64,000 nucleotides of DNA from Pseudoroseicyclus tamaricis (GTDB lineage: Bacteria > Pseudomonadota > Alphaproteobacteria > Rhodobacterales > Rhodobacteraceae), in contig NZ_JAAFYS010000002.1 in the NCBI RefSeq assembly GCF_012070395.1, positions 124,001-188,000 on the forward strand, read 5' to 3'. Positions 52,288 to 60,927 of this stretch are shown piece by piece. Below the pieces are notes generated by a model, which saw nothing but the letters and a program-made list of their open reading frames with translations, searched no databases and was not told the DNA's origin. Both the position numbers and the translations under genes were made by a program. How positions within the stretch are numbered: the stretch's first letter is position 1; the number at the start of each line of letters is the position of its first letter.

Positions 52288-53301
52288 ATGCATGTAGGCG
52301 ACAAACCACAGGTTCTGGACGCGTCCCGCCTCTCCGTCGCCCCCATGATGGACTGGACGGACCGGCATTGCCGCTTCTTCCACCGGCAGCTGTCCTCCCG
52401 CGTGCTCCTCTATACGGAGATGGTCACCGCTGACGCCGTCATCCATGGCGACCGCGAGCGGCTGACCGGCTTTCACCCGGCCGAGCAGCCCGTGGCCCTG
52501 CAGCTCGGCGGCTCCGAGCCGGCGAAGCTGGGGCAGGCGGCGCGCATAGGCGCCGAGCGGGGCTACCCGGAGATCAACCTCAACTGCGGCTGCCCGTCGG
52601 ACCGCGTGCAATCCGGCGCCTTCGGCGCGGTGCTGATGACATCGCCGGATCTCGTCGCCGATTGCGCGGCGGAGATGATCGCCGCCGCCCCCGGCGCCGA
52701 GATCACCGTCAAGTGCCGCATCGGCGTCGACGAGCAGGAGCCGCGCGAGGTGCTGCCGGACTTCCTCGCCAAGGTCTCCGCGGCCGGCGTCACCCGCTTC
52801 ACCATTCATGCCCGCAAGGCGTGGCTGCAGGGCCTCAGCCCCAAGGAGAACCGCGACGTCCCGCCGCTCGACTACGCTCTGGTGGACGAGATGAAGGCCG
52901 CCTTCCCGGGGCTCCACCTCTCCCTCAACGGTGGCATCGCCTCGCTGGCGGAGGCCGAGGCGGCGCTCGACCGGGGGCTCGACGGCGTCATGATCGGCCG
53001 CGCCGCGTATCACAACCCGGCGGAGATCCTCGCCCCCGCGGACCCGGCGATCTGGGGCACCGGGCAGGCGGTGGACCCGTCCGACGCTGTCCGCGCGATG
53101 CTCCCCTACATCGAGGCGCATCTCTCCGCCGGCGGCCGCCTGCATCAGGTGACGCGCCACATGCTCGGCGCCTTCCAGGGCCGCCCCGGCGCCCGCGCCT
53201 GGCGGCGGATGCTCTCCGAAGGCGCCTCGCGGGAGGGTGCCGGGCCCGAGCTGGTCGAGGCGGCGCTGGCCAGGATCGCGCCCGAGCCGGCCCACGCCTG
53301 A
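52288..53301 (+). CDS. dusA: tRNA-dihydrouridine synthase A
   Basis: 337 residues from the ATG at 52288 (MHVGDKPQVLDASRLSVAPM), with the in-frame ATG 52246 as alternative. The FMN TIM barrel starts SVAPMMDWTDRHCRFFHR. The catalytic Cys lies in INLNCGCPSDRVQSGAFGAV. VKCRIGVDEQEPRE, TIHARKAWLQGLSPKENRDV and GVMIGRAAYHNP bind FMN and tRNA; the RKAW.GLSPKENR stretch is specific for DusA. It reduces U20/U20a in tRNA. dusA is a known integration site for mobile elements in proteobacteria, but no integrase is next to it here. Confidence 0.95.
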   Translation: MHVGDKPQVLDASRLSVAPMMDWTDRHCRFFHRQLSSRVLLYTEMVTADAVIHGDRERLTGFHPAEQPVALQLGGSEPAKLGQAARIGAERGYPEINLNCGCPSDRVQSGAFGAVLMTSPDLVADCAAEMIAAAPGAEITVKCRIGVDEQEPREVLPDFLAKVSAAGVTRFTIHARKAWLQGLSPKENRDVPPLDYALVDEMKAAFPGLHLSLNGGIASLAEAEAALDRGLDGVMIGRAAYHNPAEILAPADPAIWGTGQAVDPSDAVRAMLPYIEAHLSAGGRLHQVTRHMLGAFQGRPGARAWRRMLSEGASREGAGPELVEAALARIAPEPAHA

Positions 53302-53321
53302 CGGCAGCCCCTTGGGGCCCG

Positions 53322-53394
53322 CTGTCTTTGGCCCCAAAAATCCTCGGGGGGCTCCGGGGGGCAGACAGCCCCTTGGTCCCGTCCTCTCCACCCA
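53322..53394 (+). repeat. TTTGG/CCAAAAATCC element, copy 2
   Basis: TGTCTTTGGCCCCAAAAATC is followed by a G-rich block and the tail GGTCCCGTCCTCTCCACCC, matching copies at 43811 and 60686. It starts about 20 bases after the dusA stop and occupies much of the gap to the next gene. Confidence 0.7.
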
Positions 53395-53465
53395 TGCACC
53401 GACACCCCATCTGGACCTCCCTGCTCCAACCCGCTTAATGGGGCCGCAACACCGGGGGTACGGGC

Positions 53466-54287
53466 ATGGATATCGGGCTTCTCTTCGCGATGGGCGCGCT
53501 GCTGCTCGCCATCGGCGCCTTTGCGGGCCTGCTCGCCGGGCTCCTCGGCGTCGGCGGCGGCATCGTGCTGGTGCCGGCGTTCTTCTATGCCTTCTCTGCG
53601 CTCGGCTACGAGTCGGAGGTGCTGATGCAGGTCTGCCTCGCCACCTCGCTCGCCACGATCATCGTCACCTCGATCCGCTCCGTCCTGTCGCACAACAAGC
53701 GCGGCGCGGTGGACTGGGGCGTGCTGCGCGGCTGGGCGCCCGGCATCGTCATCGGGGCGCTCGTTGGCGTCTTCGTCGCCACGGCGCTGCGCACGGCGGC
53801 GCTGCAGGCGATCTTCGGCATCCTCGCGATGATCGTCGCCGCCTACATGGTCTTCGGCCGGTCGAGCTGGCGGCTGGGGCCGCAGATGCCCACCGGCCCG
53901 GCCCGCTGGGCGCTGTCGCCGGGCATCGGGTTCCTGTCGGTGCTCATGGGCATCGGCGGCGGCTCCTTCGGGGTGCCGGTGATGTCACTCTACGGCATGG
54001 CCATCCACCGCGCCGTCGCCACCGCCGCCGGCTTCGGCGTGCTGATCGCCGTGCCCTCCGTCGCCGTCTTCCTGCTGACGCCGCTGCCGGCGGAGGTGAC
54101 GCCGCCCTGGACGATCGGCGCCGTCAACCTCGTCGCCTTCGCCCTCGTCATCGCCATGACGCTGATCACCGCCCCGATGGGCGCGGCGCTGGCGCACCGG
54201 ACGGACGCGGCCCGCCTCAAGCGCATCTTCGGCCTCTTCCTCTTCCTCGTCGCCGCCAACATGCTGCGAAAGGCCGCCGGCTTCTGA
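53466..54287 (+). CDS. TauE/SafE-family sulfite/organosulfur exporter
   Basis: 273 residues with about eight membrane helices in two repeats. GAFAGLLAGLLGVGGGIVLV and GIGFLSVLMGIGGGSFGVPV are the paired G-rich motifs that define the TauE/SafE family. ATSLATIIVTSIRSVLSHNK and KRIFGLFLFLVAANMLRKA are also typical. Members export sulfite, sulfoacetate or similar anions. It stands alone with no sulfur catabolic genes next to it. The downstream DUF2937 gene is close (63-base gap) and may be co-transcribed. Confidence 0.92.
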   Translation: MDIGLLFAMGALLLAIGAFAGLLAGLLGVGGGIVLVPAFFYAFSALGYESEVLMQVCLATSLATIIVTSIRSVLSHNKRGAVDWGVLRGWAPGIVIGALVGVFVATALRTAALQAIFGILAMIVAAYMVFGRSSWRLGPQMPTGPARWALSPGIGFLSVLMGIGGGSFGVPVMSLYGMAIHRAVATAAGFGVLIAVPSVAVFLLTPLPAEVTPPWTIGAVNLVAFALVIAMTLITAPMGAALAHRTDAARLKRIFGLFLFLVAANMLRKAAGF

Positions 54288-54350
54288 CGGCGCCCCTTGC
54301 GCGGCGCCCGTGCGGGCCGCAGAGTCCCGCCCGAGCAGGAGGGCAGGGCG

Positions 54351-54863
54351 ATGTTGAAGGTACTCTACCTGGCGGGCGGCGTGGCGGGGGCCATCGGCCT
54401 GTCGCAATTCCCCGAATTCTCCCAGCAATACCTGCAGCGCCTCGCCGGGCAGGTGGACGCGCTGACCGTCGTTGTCGCCGATTTCGACGACTCGGCGGTC
54501 GAGGCGGGCCTCACCCGGGACGAGGCCATGGCCCAGTACGCCGGCACACCCTTCCTCGACGAGCGGCATGAGGACATGGCAGCAACCTTCGCGCGGCTCG
54601 ACCGCCTCTCCGCCAACCTCGCCCTCCTGCGCGCCGCCACGCCGTTGGAGCGGCTGGCGATGCCGCACCGCTTCGCCGACCGGGAGCTCCTGGAAGATAC
54701 CTTCGCCGACTATGCCCCCGCCGTGCCCACCACCACCGCCGGCGCCATCTCCGCCGGGATCGGCTACGCGCTCGGCTGGCTGCTCCTCGCCGGGCTCGTG
54801 ACGCTGATCCTCTGGCCCGTCCGCCGGATGCGGGGCGCCTCCTCCTCCCGCCAGCGCGCCTGA
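54351..54863 (+). CDS. DUF2937 family membrane protein
   Basis: 170 residues from the ATG at 54351, with GGAGGGCAGGG upstream. A single N-terminal hydrophobic segment (VLYLAGGVAGAIGLSQFPEF) is followed by QQYLQRLAGQVDALTVVVAD, the most recognisable DUF2937 stretch. An extra-membrane helical region and a C-terminal membrane helix (ALGWLLLAGLVTLILWPV) complete it. The role is unknown. It is not part of a larger recognisable complex. Confidence 0.8.
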   Translation: MLKVLYLAGGVAGAIGLSQFPEFSQQYLQRLAGQVDALTVVVADFDDSAVEAGLTRDEAMAQYAGTPFLDERHEDMAATFARLDRLSANLALLRAATPLERLAMPHRFADRELLEDTFADYAPAVPTTTAGAISAGIGYALGWLLLAGLVTLILWPVRRMRGASSSRQRA

Positions 54864-54966
54864 TCCCGCGGTCTTCCCCCGGGGGGCAGTGCCGCCCTCG
54901 CGCAGGAGCCGCTTGGCACCCCCCGCCGGGGCGACTAACCTGCGCCGACTTCAACGGGAGGACGAC

Positions 54967-55671
54967 ATGAAGGCACTGATCACCTGGGGCGGCTGGCCGG
55001 GGCACGAGCCCGACAAGGTCGCCGAACTCTTCCGCGGCATGCTGGCCGAGGCCGGCGCGGAGGTGGAGGTGACGGACAGCCTCACCTGTTTCGACGACGG
55101 CGAGGCCTTGCGCGGGCTCGACCTGATCGTCCCGGTCTGGACGATGTCGGACCTCTCCAAGGAGGCGGCGCAGAACGTCTCCGAGGCCGTGGCGCGCGGC
55201 ACCGGCCTCGCGGGATGCCACGGCGGCATGTGCGATGCCTTCCGCTCCAACGTGCTCTGGCAGTTCATGACCGGCGGCAACTGGGTCGCCCATCCCGGCG
55301 GCGACGGCGTGCGCTACCGGGTGCGGATGACCGGCGCCCATGAGCTGACGGAGGGGATCGAGGATTTCGACGTCGAATCAGAGCAGTACTACCTGCACAC
55401 TGATCCGGCGAACCATGTCCTCGCCGTCACCGACTTCCCGACCGTCAACTGGTACCACGCCGCCAACGGGCCGGTGGAGATGCCGGTGGCCTGGGTGAAG
55501 GCCTGGGGGCATGGCCGCGTCTACTACAACGCGCTCGGCCACAAGGCCTCGGTCGTCGCGGACGGGCCGGCGCGGGAGATGCTGCGGCGCGGGCTTCTCT
55601 GGGCCGCGGCCGGAAAGCAGGCGTCGGCGGGCGACGTCTCCGACTGGCAGGTGCCCGGAAACCACTACTGA
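54967..55671 (+). CDS. ThuA-domain protein
   Basis: 234 residues from the ATG at 54967 (GGGAGGACGAC upstream). ThuA-like proteins have a class I glutamine amidotransferase-like fold. ALITWGGWPGHEPDKVAELF, GTGLAGCHGGMCDAFRSNV with an MTGG stretch, and GVRYRVRMTGAHELTEGIED are diagnostic, as are VAWVKAWGHGRVYYNALGHK and EMLRRGLLWAA. Family members are often linked to sugar (trehalose-type) utilisation or act in carbohydrate gene clusters, but no such genes are nearby. It is convergent with trpE across a palindrome cluster. Confidence 0.93.
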   Translation: MKALITWGGWPGHEPDKVAELFRGMLAEAGAEVEVTDSLTCFDDGEALRGLDLIVPVWTMSDLSKEAAQNVSEAVARGTGLAGCHGGMCDAFRSNVLWQFMTGGNWVAHPGGDGVRYRVRMTGAHELTEGIEDFDVESEQYYLHTDPANHVLAVTDFPTVNWYHAANGPVEMPVAWVKAWGHGRVYYNALGHKASVVADGPAREMLRRGLLWAAAGKQASAGDVSDWQVPGNHY

Positions 55672-55675
55672 CGGG

Positions 55676-55834
55676 GCCGCCCGGGCGGCGGAAACCATAT
55701 GGTTTCCGCTCCCGATTTCCATATGGAAATCGGCGCCCGGGGGTCACCGGCGCGCCCTCTGGGCTGGGGGCACGCGGGCCGCAGCCGGGCACGGAAATCG
55801 CGCGATTTCCGTGCCGATTTTCGCGCGAAAATCG
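55676..55834. repeat. Palindrome cluster (CCCGGG-, CATATG- and CGCG-centred), locus 2
   Basis: Five perfect palindromes fill the 167-base gap between convergent genes. They are GCCGCCCGGGCGGC (55676-55689); a 22-mer centred on CATATG (55688-55709), identical to 10190-10211; a second 22-mer centred on CATATG (55712-55733, arms CCGATTT); a 28-mer centred on CGCGCG (55788-55815, arms ending CGGAAATC); and a 20-mer with arms CGATTTTCG (55815-55834). The last two share one base. The arrangement repeats locus 1: a CCCGGG palindrome, then two CATATG palindromes. Confidence 0.8.
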
Positions 55835-55838
55835 TGGC

Positions 55839-57347
55839 CTAGCGGTTGCCGGAGCTGTCGAACTTCGCCGCTTCTTCCGCCGCCCGGCGGATGGCGTTCG
55901 ATTTGTGCACCGTCTCCATGTACTCGGCCTCGGGGTCGCTGTCGTAGACGACGCCGCCGCCGGCCTGGATGTAGAGCACCTTGTCCTTCAGGATCGCCGT
56001 GCGCAGCGCGATGCACATGTCCATGTCGCCATTGGCGCTGAAGTAGCCCACGCCGCCGCCGTAGACGCCGCGCTTCTCGGGCTCCAGCTCGTCGATGATC
56101 TCCATCGCCCGCACCTTCGGCGCGCCGCTGACCGTCCCCGCCGGCATGCCGGCGAAGAAGGCCGAGAGCGCATCCTGGTCGTCGGCCAGCTCGCCCACGA
56201 CGTTGGAGACGATGTGCATCACGTGGGAGTAGCGCTCGACGATGAACTCCTCCGTCGGCCGCACCGTGCCGATCTTCGCGACCCGGCCGACGTCATTGCG
56301 GCCGAGGTCGAGCAGCATCAGGTGCTCCGCCAGCTCCTTCTCGTCGCCCATCAGGCTCTGCTCGTTGGCCTTGTCGGCTTCGGGCGTCGCGCCGCGGGGG
56401 CGGGTGCCGGCGATGGGGCGGATCGTCACCTCCCGCCCGAAGACCCGCACCAGGATCTCCGGGGAGGCGCCGATCACCTGAAAGCCGCCGAAGTGGAAGT
56501 AGAACATGAAGGGCGAAGGGTTGGTGCGCCGCAGGCTCCGGTAGAGCGCGAAGGGCGGCTCGCGAAACTCCTGCGCCCAGCGCTGTGAGGGCACGACCTG
56601 GAAGATGTCACCGGCGCGGATGTAGTCCTTCGCCTTCTCCACAGCGGCCTTGTAGGCATCCGGCGTGAAGTTGCTCTGCGGCTCCTCCGCCGGTGCGGCC
56701 TCCGCCCAGGTGCGGCTCTCGGAGGCGACGGGCCGGTCGAGGGCGGCGCGGGCATCGGCCACGCGTTCGGCGGCCTGCGCATAAGCGGCGCGGGCGTTCA
56801 GGCCCGAGTTCGCCCAGGCGGGTGCCACGAGGATGACGTCGCCCTTCACCCCGTCGAGCACGGCGATGACGGAGGGGCGCAGCATCAGCGCGTCGGGCAG
56901 GCCGAGCGGGTCGGGGTTCACGTCCGGCAGGCGCTCCACCAGCCGGATCATGTCGTAGCCGAGGTAGCCGAAGAGCCCGGCGGAGGCGGCGGGCAGGCCC
57001 TCCGGCAGGTCGATGCGGCTTTCGGCAAGCACGGCGCGGAGCGCCGTCAGCGGGTCCTCCGCCATCTCCTCGAAGGCCGTCTCGTCATAGCGGGCGGCGC
57101 GGTTGATGCGGGCCGTCTCGCCCCGGCACTCCCAGACGAGATCGGGGTTCATCCCGATCATCGAGTAGCGCCCCCGCACCTCGCCGCCGGTGACGCTTTC
57201 CAGCAGGAAGGCATTCTTGCCGGCGCCGTTCAGGCGCAGCATCAGCGAGACCGGCGTGTCGAGGTCGGCCGGCAGCCGCATCCAGACAACCTGGTTCTCC
57301 CCCTGATCGAATCCGCGGGAGAAGGCGTCGAAGGCGGGCTCTAGCAT
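55839..57347 (-). CDS. trpE: Anthranilate synthase component I
   Basis: 502 residues. It converts chorismate to anthranilate, the first committed step of tryptophan synthesis. NAFLLESVTGGEVRGRYSMI carries the LLES tryptophan-feedback motif. The chorismate-binding half contains IRPIAGTRPRGATPEADKAN, LLDLGRNDVGRVAKIG, YSHVMHIVSNVVGELADDQD and MPAGTVSGAPKVRAMEIIDE. The glutamine-amidotransferase partner gene trpG is not adjacent: a palindrome cluster and a convergent ThuA gene lie downstream instead. It follows ppiD by 7 bases and is clearly co-transcribed with it. Confidence 0.96.
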   Translation of the reverse strand: MLEPAFDAFSRGFDQGENQVVWMRLPADLDTPVSLMLRLNGAGKNAFLLESVTGGEVRGRYSMIGMNPDLVWECRGETARINRAARYDETAFEEMAEDPLTALRAVLAESRIDLPEGLPAASAGLFGYLGYDMIRLVERLPDVNPDPLGLPDALMLRPSVIAVLDGVKGDVILVAPAWANSGLNARAAYAQAAERVADARAALDRPVASESRTWAEAAPAEEPQSNFTPDAYKAAVEKAKDYIRAGDIFQVVPSQRWAQEFREPPFALYRSLRRTNPSPFMFYFHFGGFQVIGASPEILVRVFGREVTIRPIAGTRPRGATPEADKANEQSLMGDEKELAEHLMLLDLGRNDVGRVAKIGTVRPTEEFIVERYSHVMHIVSNVVGELADDQDALSAFFAGMPAGTVSGAPKVRAMEIIDELEPEKRGVYGGGVGYFSANGDMDMCIALRTAILKDKVLYIQAGGGVVYDSDPEAEYMETVHKSNAIRRAAEEAAKFDSSGNR

Positions 57348-57354
57348 GGCGAGG

Positions 57355-59190
57355 TCACTGGACGGAGCTGTTGAGGGAGGCGATGGCGGCCTGGTCGATG
57401 GTCACCTCGGTGCGCATCTGCACCGTGTTGTTGAAGATGGTGCTGACATCCTGCGCCAGCGAGGCCTGCATCCGCTCGGTCACGCTGGCGACCTCGGCCT
57501 CGTAGGCCTCGCCGCTGCCCTCCGGGCGCTCGATGCGGTCGAGCCGCAGGATGACGACGCCGCTGTCGGAGGCGAGCGGCTCGACGCCGCCCTCCGGCAT
57601 GGCGAAGAGCGTGTCGACGAAGCCCTCGGGCGCCTCGGCGAGGAAGTCGCGCCGGGTCAGCCCCGCCGTCGTCTCGGCGGCGAGGCCGGCCTCGGCGAAG
57701 CTGGCCCCGGCGAGGATCTGCCCGGCCTTTTCGCCGGCGATCTGCGCGAGAGCATCGGCGCGCTGCGCCTGCGTCCAGTCGGTGGCGACCTGCGCGGCCA
57801 TCTCGTCGAAGGGCCGCAGCTCCGGCTCCAGCACCTCCACGAGGTCGAGCGCGAAGAGCCCGCCATCCTCCAGCTCGCGGATCTCGGGGTAATCCCCTTC
57901 GCTCGCGGAGGCAGCGGCGGTGCGGAAGCTCTCGTAGGCGGCGATGCCCTCGGTGCTGCCGGGGAACCAGAGGATCTCCTCCTCCTCCATGGCGGAGTTG
58001 GCGGCCAGATCGGCGATCGTGGCGCCGCCGGCGACGAGGTCGCTCAGGCGCTCTCGCTCCTGGTCGATGACGCGGGCGGCGCGGGAGATGGCGAGCTCGT
58101 CGCGCAGGTCCGGCATCGCCTCCTCGAAGGTCGTCTCCTGCGCGCCCAGCACAGCGTTGAGGCGGAAGAGGGCGGGGCCAAGGCTCGTCTCCACCGGGCC
58201 GACGACATCGCCGGTGTTCGCCGCGAAGACAGGCTCCCCGGCGGCGCCCAGCTGCTCCTGCCCGACATCGCCGAGATCGACGTCCGACAGGCCGAGCCCG
58301 CGGGCGGAGACCTCTTCCTCAAAGGTCGTGGAGCCCTCGTCGATGCGGGCGCGGGCGGCGGTGGCGGCCTCCTCGTTGGGGAAGACGAGCCGCTCGACGA
58401 GCCGCCGCTCGGGCAGCACGAACTGGTCGATGCGCTGGTCGTAAAGCTCGCGCAGCGCCGCCTCGTCGACCTCAACCTCGTCCGAGATCATGGCGGGCGT
58501 CAGCCAGGCGACGGCGAGGCGCCGCCGCTCCGGCCAAGAGTAGCGGTCGGGGTGAGCGTCGTAGTAACTGCGCAGCTCCTCCTCCCCCGGCGCCGGAATG
58601 CTGACGCTGTCGGCCGGCACGGTGGCCCACGTGGCGGTGCGCCGCTCCAGGAGCCAGTCGGCGACGCGGGTGCCATAGGTCTGCGGCGGGGCGATGCCGC
58701 CATAGACGGCGGCCTGCAGGAGGGTGCGGGACATGTCGTCGCGCAGGCTCTCCTCGAAGGCCTCCTCGTCGAGATTGTTGCGGGCGAGCACGTCGCGATA
58801 GGCCTCGCGGTCGAAGCTGCCGGAGAGGTTCTGGAAGGCGGGCACTGCGCGCACCTCCTCCGCCACCCGGTCATCGGGGGCGGAGATGCCGAGCGTGGCG
58901 GCCTCGTTGTCGAGCACCCGCTGGGTGACGACCTGCCCGAGCACCGCCTGATCGAGGCCGAGCTGCTGGGCCTGCGCCATGGAAATGTTCGTGCCGAACT
59001 GGGCGGAGAGGCTCTGCAGCTGCTCCTGCAGGGCGGCGGTGTAATCCGCCACCGTGATCGGCTTGTCCCCGGCCATGCCGACGCGGCTGGTCCGGCTGGA
59101 GAAGCTGGCGCCCCCGAACCCCATGAGACCCACGATGAGCAGGCCGAGGATGATGTAGAGCGCGATATTGCTGCTCTTGCGCTTCGCCAT
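57355..59190 (-). CDS. ppiD: Periplasmic folding factor PpiD-like (SurA_N/rotamase)
   Basis: 611 residues from the ATG at 59190. One N-terminal membrane helix (IALYIILGLLIVGLMGFGG) anchors it, and the rest faces the periplasm. DKPITVADYTAALQEQLQSL and QQLGLDQAVLGQVVTQRVLD open the SurA_N-like chaperone region. A parvulin-like region is present but diverged: ARIDEGSTTFEEEVSARGLG and GLSDVDLGDVGQEQL lack most catalytic residues, so isomerase activity is doubtful. It helps newly exported proteins fold. The ppiD-trpE order is common in alphaproteobacteria. The operon starts here. Confidence 0.9.
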   Translation of the reverse strand: MAKRKSSNIALYIILGLLIVGLMGFGGASFSSRTSRVGMAGDKPITVADYTAALQEQLQSLSAQFGTNISMAQAQQLGLDQAVLGQVVTQRVLDNEAATLGISAPDDRVAEEVRAVPAFQNLSGSFDREAYRDVLARNNLDEEAFEESLRDDMSRTLLQAAVYGGIAPPQTYGTRVADWLLERRTATWATVPADSVSIPAPGEEELRSYYDAHPDRYSWPERRRLAVAWLTPAMISDEVEVDEAALRELYDQRIDQFVLPERRLVERLVFPNEEAATAARARIDEGSTTFEEEVSARGLGLSDVDLGDVGQEQLGAAGEPVFAANTGDVVGPVETSLGPALFRLNAVLGAQETTFEEAMPDLRDELAISRAARVIDQERERLSDLVAGGATIADLAANSAMEEEEILWFPGSTEGIAAYESFRTAAASASEGDYPEIRELEDGGLFALDLVEVLEPELRPFDEMAAQVATDWTQAQRADALAQIAGEKAGQILAGASFAEAGLAAETTAGLTRRDFLAEAPEGFVDTLFAMPEGGVEPLASDSGVVILRLDRIERPEGSGEAYEAEVASVTERMQASLAQDVSTIFNNTVQMRTEVTIDQAAIASLNSSVQ

Positions 59191-59390
59191 GGCTGGCTCC
59201 CTTGCCCGACAGCGCCCCTCCCGGCGCGGCCCGCCATGCATAGGCAAGGGTGGGAGAGGCTGCAAGCGAGGAGAGGGCCGGGATCAACCGGTTGTGGGTC
59301 GGAGGGGGCAGGGGCCTTGCCTGCCGTGGGGAGCGGTGGCCATTCCGTCGCCAGCGCCGCGCACCCTAGATCGCCCCGGCAGCCTCTCCG

Positions 59391-60560
59391 CTAGGCCGCG
59401 AACCCCTCCAGCCGGTCGAACAGCACCCCCACCCCCGGCACGTCGAGGTTGGCGAAGGCAATCCGCAGCTGCCGCCGCGCATCCGGGTGGCCCTCCGGCA
59501 TGAACATCGTCCCCGGCAGCAGCAGCACGCCCGCCTCCTGCGCCAGCCGCTTCGCCAGTGCATCGGAGGCCAGCTCGAACGGGTGCTCCACGTAGGCGAA
59601 GTAGGCGCCGCAGCCGAGGAGCGCCCATCCCTTCGCCGCCAGCCGCGGGAAGCCGTCCACGATCGCCTGCCGGCGCGCCAGCACCTCCAGCCGCTCGCCG
59701 GCGAGCCAGGGGGCGAGGTTGCGCATCCCCCAGAGCGCGGCCTTCTGGCCGAGCTGGGCGGGGCAGATGGTGACGGTGTCGAGATATTTCTCGACCTCCG
59801 CCAGCAGCCGGGCCGAGGCGATCATCGCCCCCACCCGGTGCCCCGTCAGCCGGTAGGCCTTGGAGAAGGAGTAGAGGTGGACGAGCACGTCCGGCCAGTC
59901 CGGCCCGGCAAAGAGGTCATGCGGCGCCCCTTCGCCTGAATGGAAGTCGCGGTAGGTCTCGTCGACGATCAGCCGCAGCCCGTGCTCCTTGGCGAGCTCG
60001 AAGAAGCGCCGCATCACCTCCGGCGGATATTCCACGCCCGAAGGGTTGTTCGGCGTCACCAGCACGATGGCGCGGGTGCGCTCCGTGATCAGCGCCGCCG
60101 CCTCCTCCGGGTCGGGGATCAGGCCCGGGCCTGGGCCGAGCGGCACCGTGCGGATGCCGGCCATGTCGTTGGCCATCTTGTGGTTGAAGTACCAGGGCAG
60201 GGGCAGGATCACCTCGTCCCCCTCGCCGCAGAGCGCGGCCATGGCGGCGGTATAGGCCTCGTTGCAGCCCGAGGTGATGGCGACCTGCGCCGGCGCGATG
60301 CGCCCGCCGTAGCGGTTGGCGCTCTGGATGGCGACCTCGGCGCGCAGCTCCTCCAGCCCCAACACCGGCCCGTAGAGATGCGAGGAGGGATCGGTCAGCA
60401 CGAACTCCGCCATCGCCTCCAGCATCGGCGGCGGCGGCGGCGCGACGGGCGCCGCCTGCGAGACGTTGATCAGCGGCGGCTCCTCGGGGCGCCCCTCGAC
60501 CCAGCGGCGCGCCTCCATGACCGGCGGCGCGAAGGTCTGGGCCGTGCGGGCGGTGGACAT
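59391..60560 (-). CDS. PLP-dependent class I/II aminotransferase
   Basis: 389 residues from the ATG at 60560 (MSTARTAQTFAPPVMEARRW). The fold I pattern is complete: YGPVLGLEELRAEVAIQSAN, AITSGCNEAYTAAMAAL, VLVTPNNPSGVEYPPEVMRR, LIVDETYRDFH, and the PLP Lys in YSFSKAYRLTGHRVGAMIAS. Substrate residues cannot be assigned; relatives act on aromatic or branched amino acids or are of unknown specificity. It lies 200 bases upstream of the ppiD operon on the same strand and is divergent from the ArgE-like gene. Confidence 0.92.
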   Translation of the reverse strand: MSTARTAQTFAPPVMEARRWVEGRPEEPPLINVSQAAPVAPPPPPMLEAMAEFVLTDPSSHLYGPVLGLEELRAEVAIQSANRYGGRIAPAQVAITSGCNEAYTAAMAALCGEGDEVILPLPWYFNHKMANDMAGIRTVPLGPGPGLIPDPEEAAALITERTRAIVLVTPNNPSGVEYPPEVMRRFFELAKEHGLRLIVDETYRDFHSGEGAPHDLFAGPDWPDVLVHLYSFSKAYRLTGHRVGAMIASARLLAEVEKYLDTVTICPAQLGQKAALWGMRNLAPWLAGERLEVLARRQAIVDGFPRLAAKGWALLGCGAYFAYVEHPFELASDALAKRLAQEAGVLLLPGTMFMPEGHPDARRQLRIAFANLDVPGVGVLFDRLEGFAA

Positions 60561-60927
60561 CTGGAGCTTCCTTCCGATTTGTGCGCCGGGAGGATGCGGC
60601 GCCCGCCCGCCCCCGTCAATCGGCCGCGCCTCCCTCACCCCACGCCCCGTCTCACCGAGCCGCGCGCCGCTTGACCCCGCGCGCCCTGTCTTTGGTGCCA
60701 AACATCCCGGGGCCGCCATTGGTGCGCCATTGGTCCGAGCGACAATGGCGATAGGCTGGCCCCCGGTCCCGCCATATCGACCCGCTCCACCGCTCGCTTC
60801 CTCGCGCCTATACCGCCGCCGGGGGTCCGGGGGGCGCCTCCCGGCCCCTCAACCCGTGCACCCAGCTTGCCCCCGCGGCGCCACCGTTCCAGTCTGCCCC
60901 GACATGGGACCAGTCAAGAGAACCCCG
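60561..60927. other. Intergenic region aminotransferase - ArgE-like gene (367 bases)
   Basis: There is no gene here. It includes divergent promoters that cannot be pinpointed, the split third copy of the TTTGG/CCAAAAATCC element and a CCATTGG hairpin inside it. The stretch before the ArgE-like start has an in-frame ATG at 60904 that might extend that protein by eight residues. Confidence 0.6.
60686..60772 (+). repeat. TTTGG/CCAAAAATCC element, copy 3, interrupted
   Basis: The head TGTCTTTGGTGCCAAACATC (60686-60705) and the tail GGCTGGCCCCCGGTCCCGCC (60754 on) match copy 1, but about 40 bases lie between them instead of a few. The intervening DNA contains GCCATTGG twice and a stem GCCATTG...CAATGGC, so it looks like a small hairpin-forming insertion. 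A further fragment, GGGGGTCCGGGGGGCGCC, occurs at 60824-60841. Confidence 0.55.

Noticed and set aside
52246-52290. dusA-linked integrated element
   Set aside because: dusA is a known integration target, but no integrase, att duplication or foreign cargo lies on either side.
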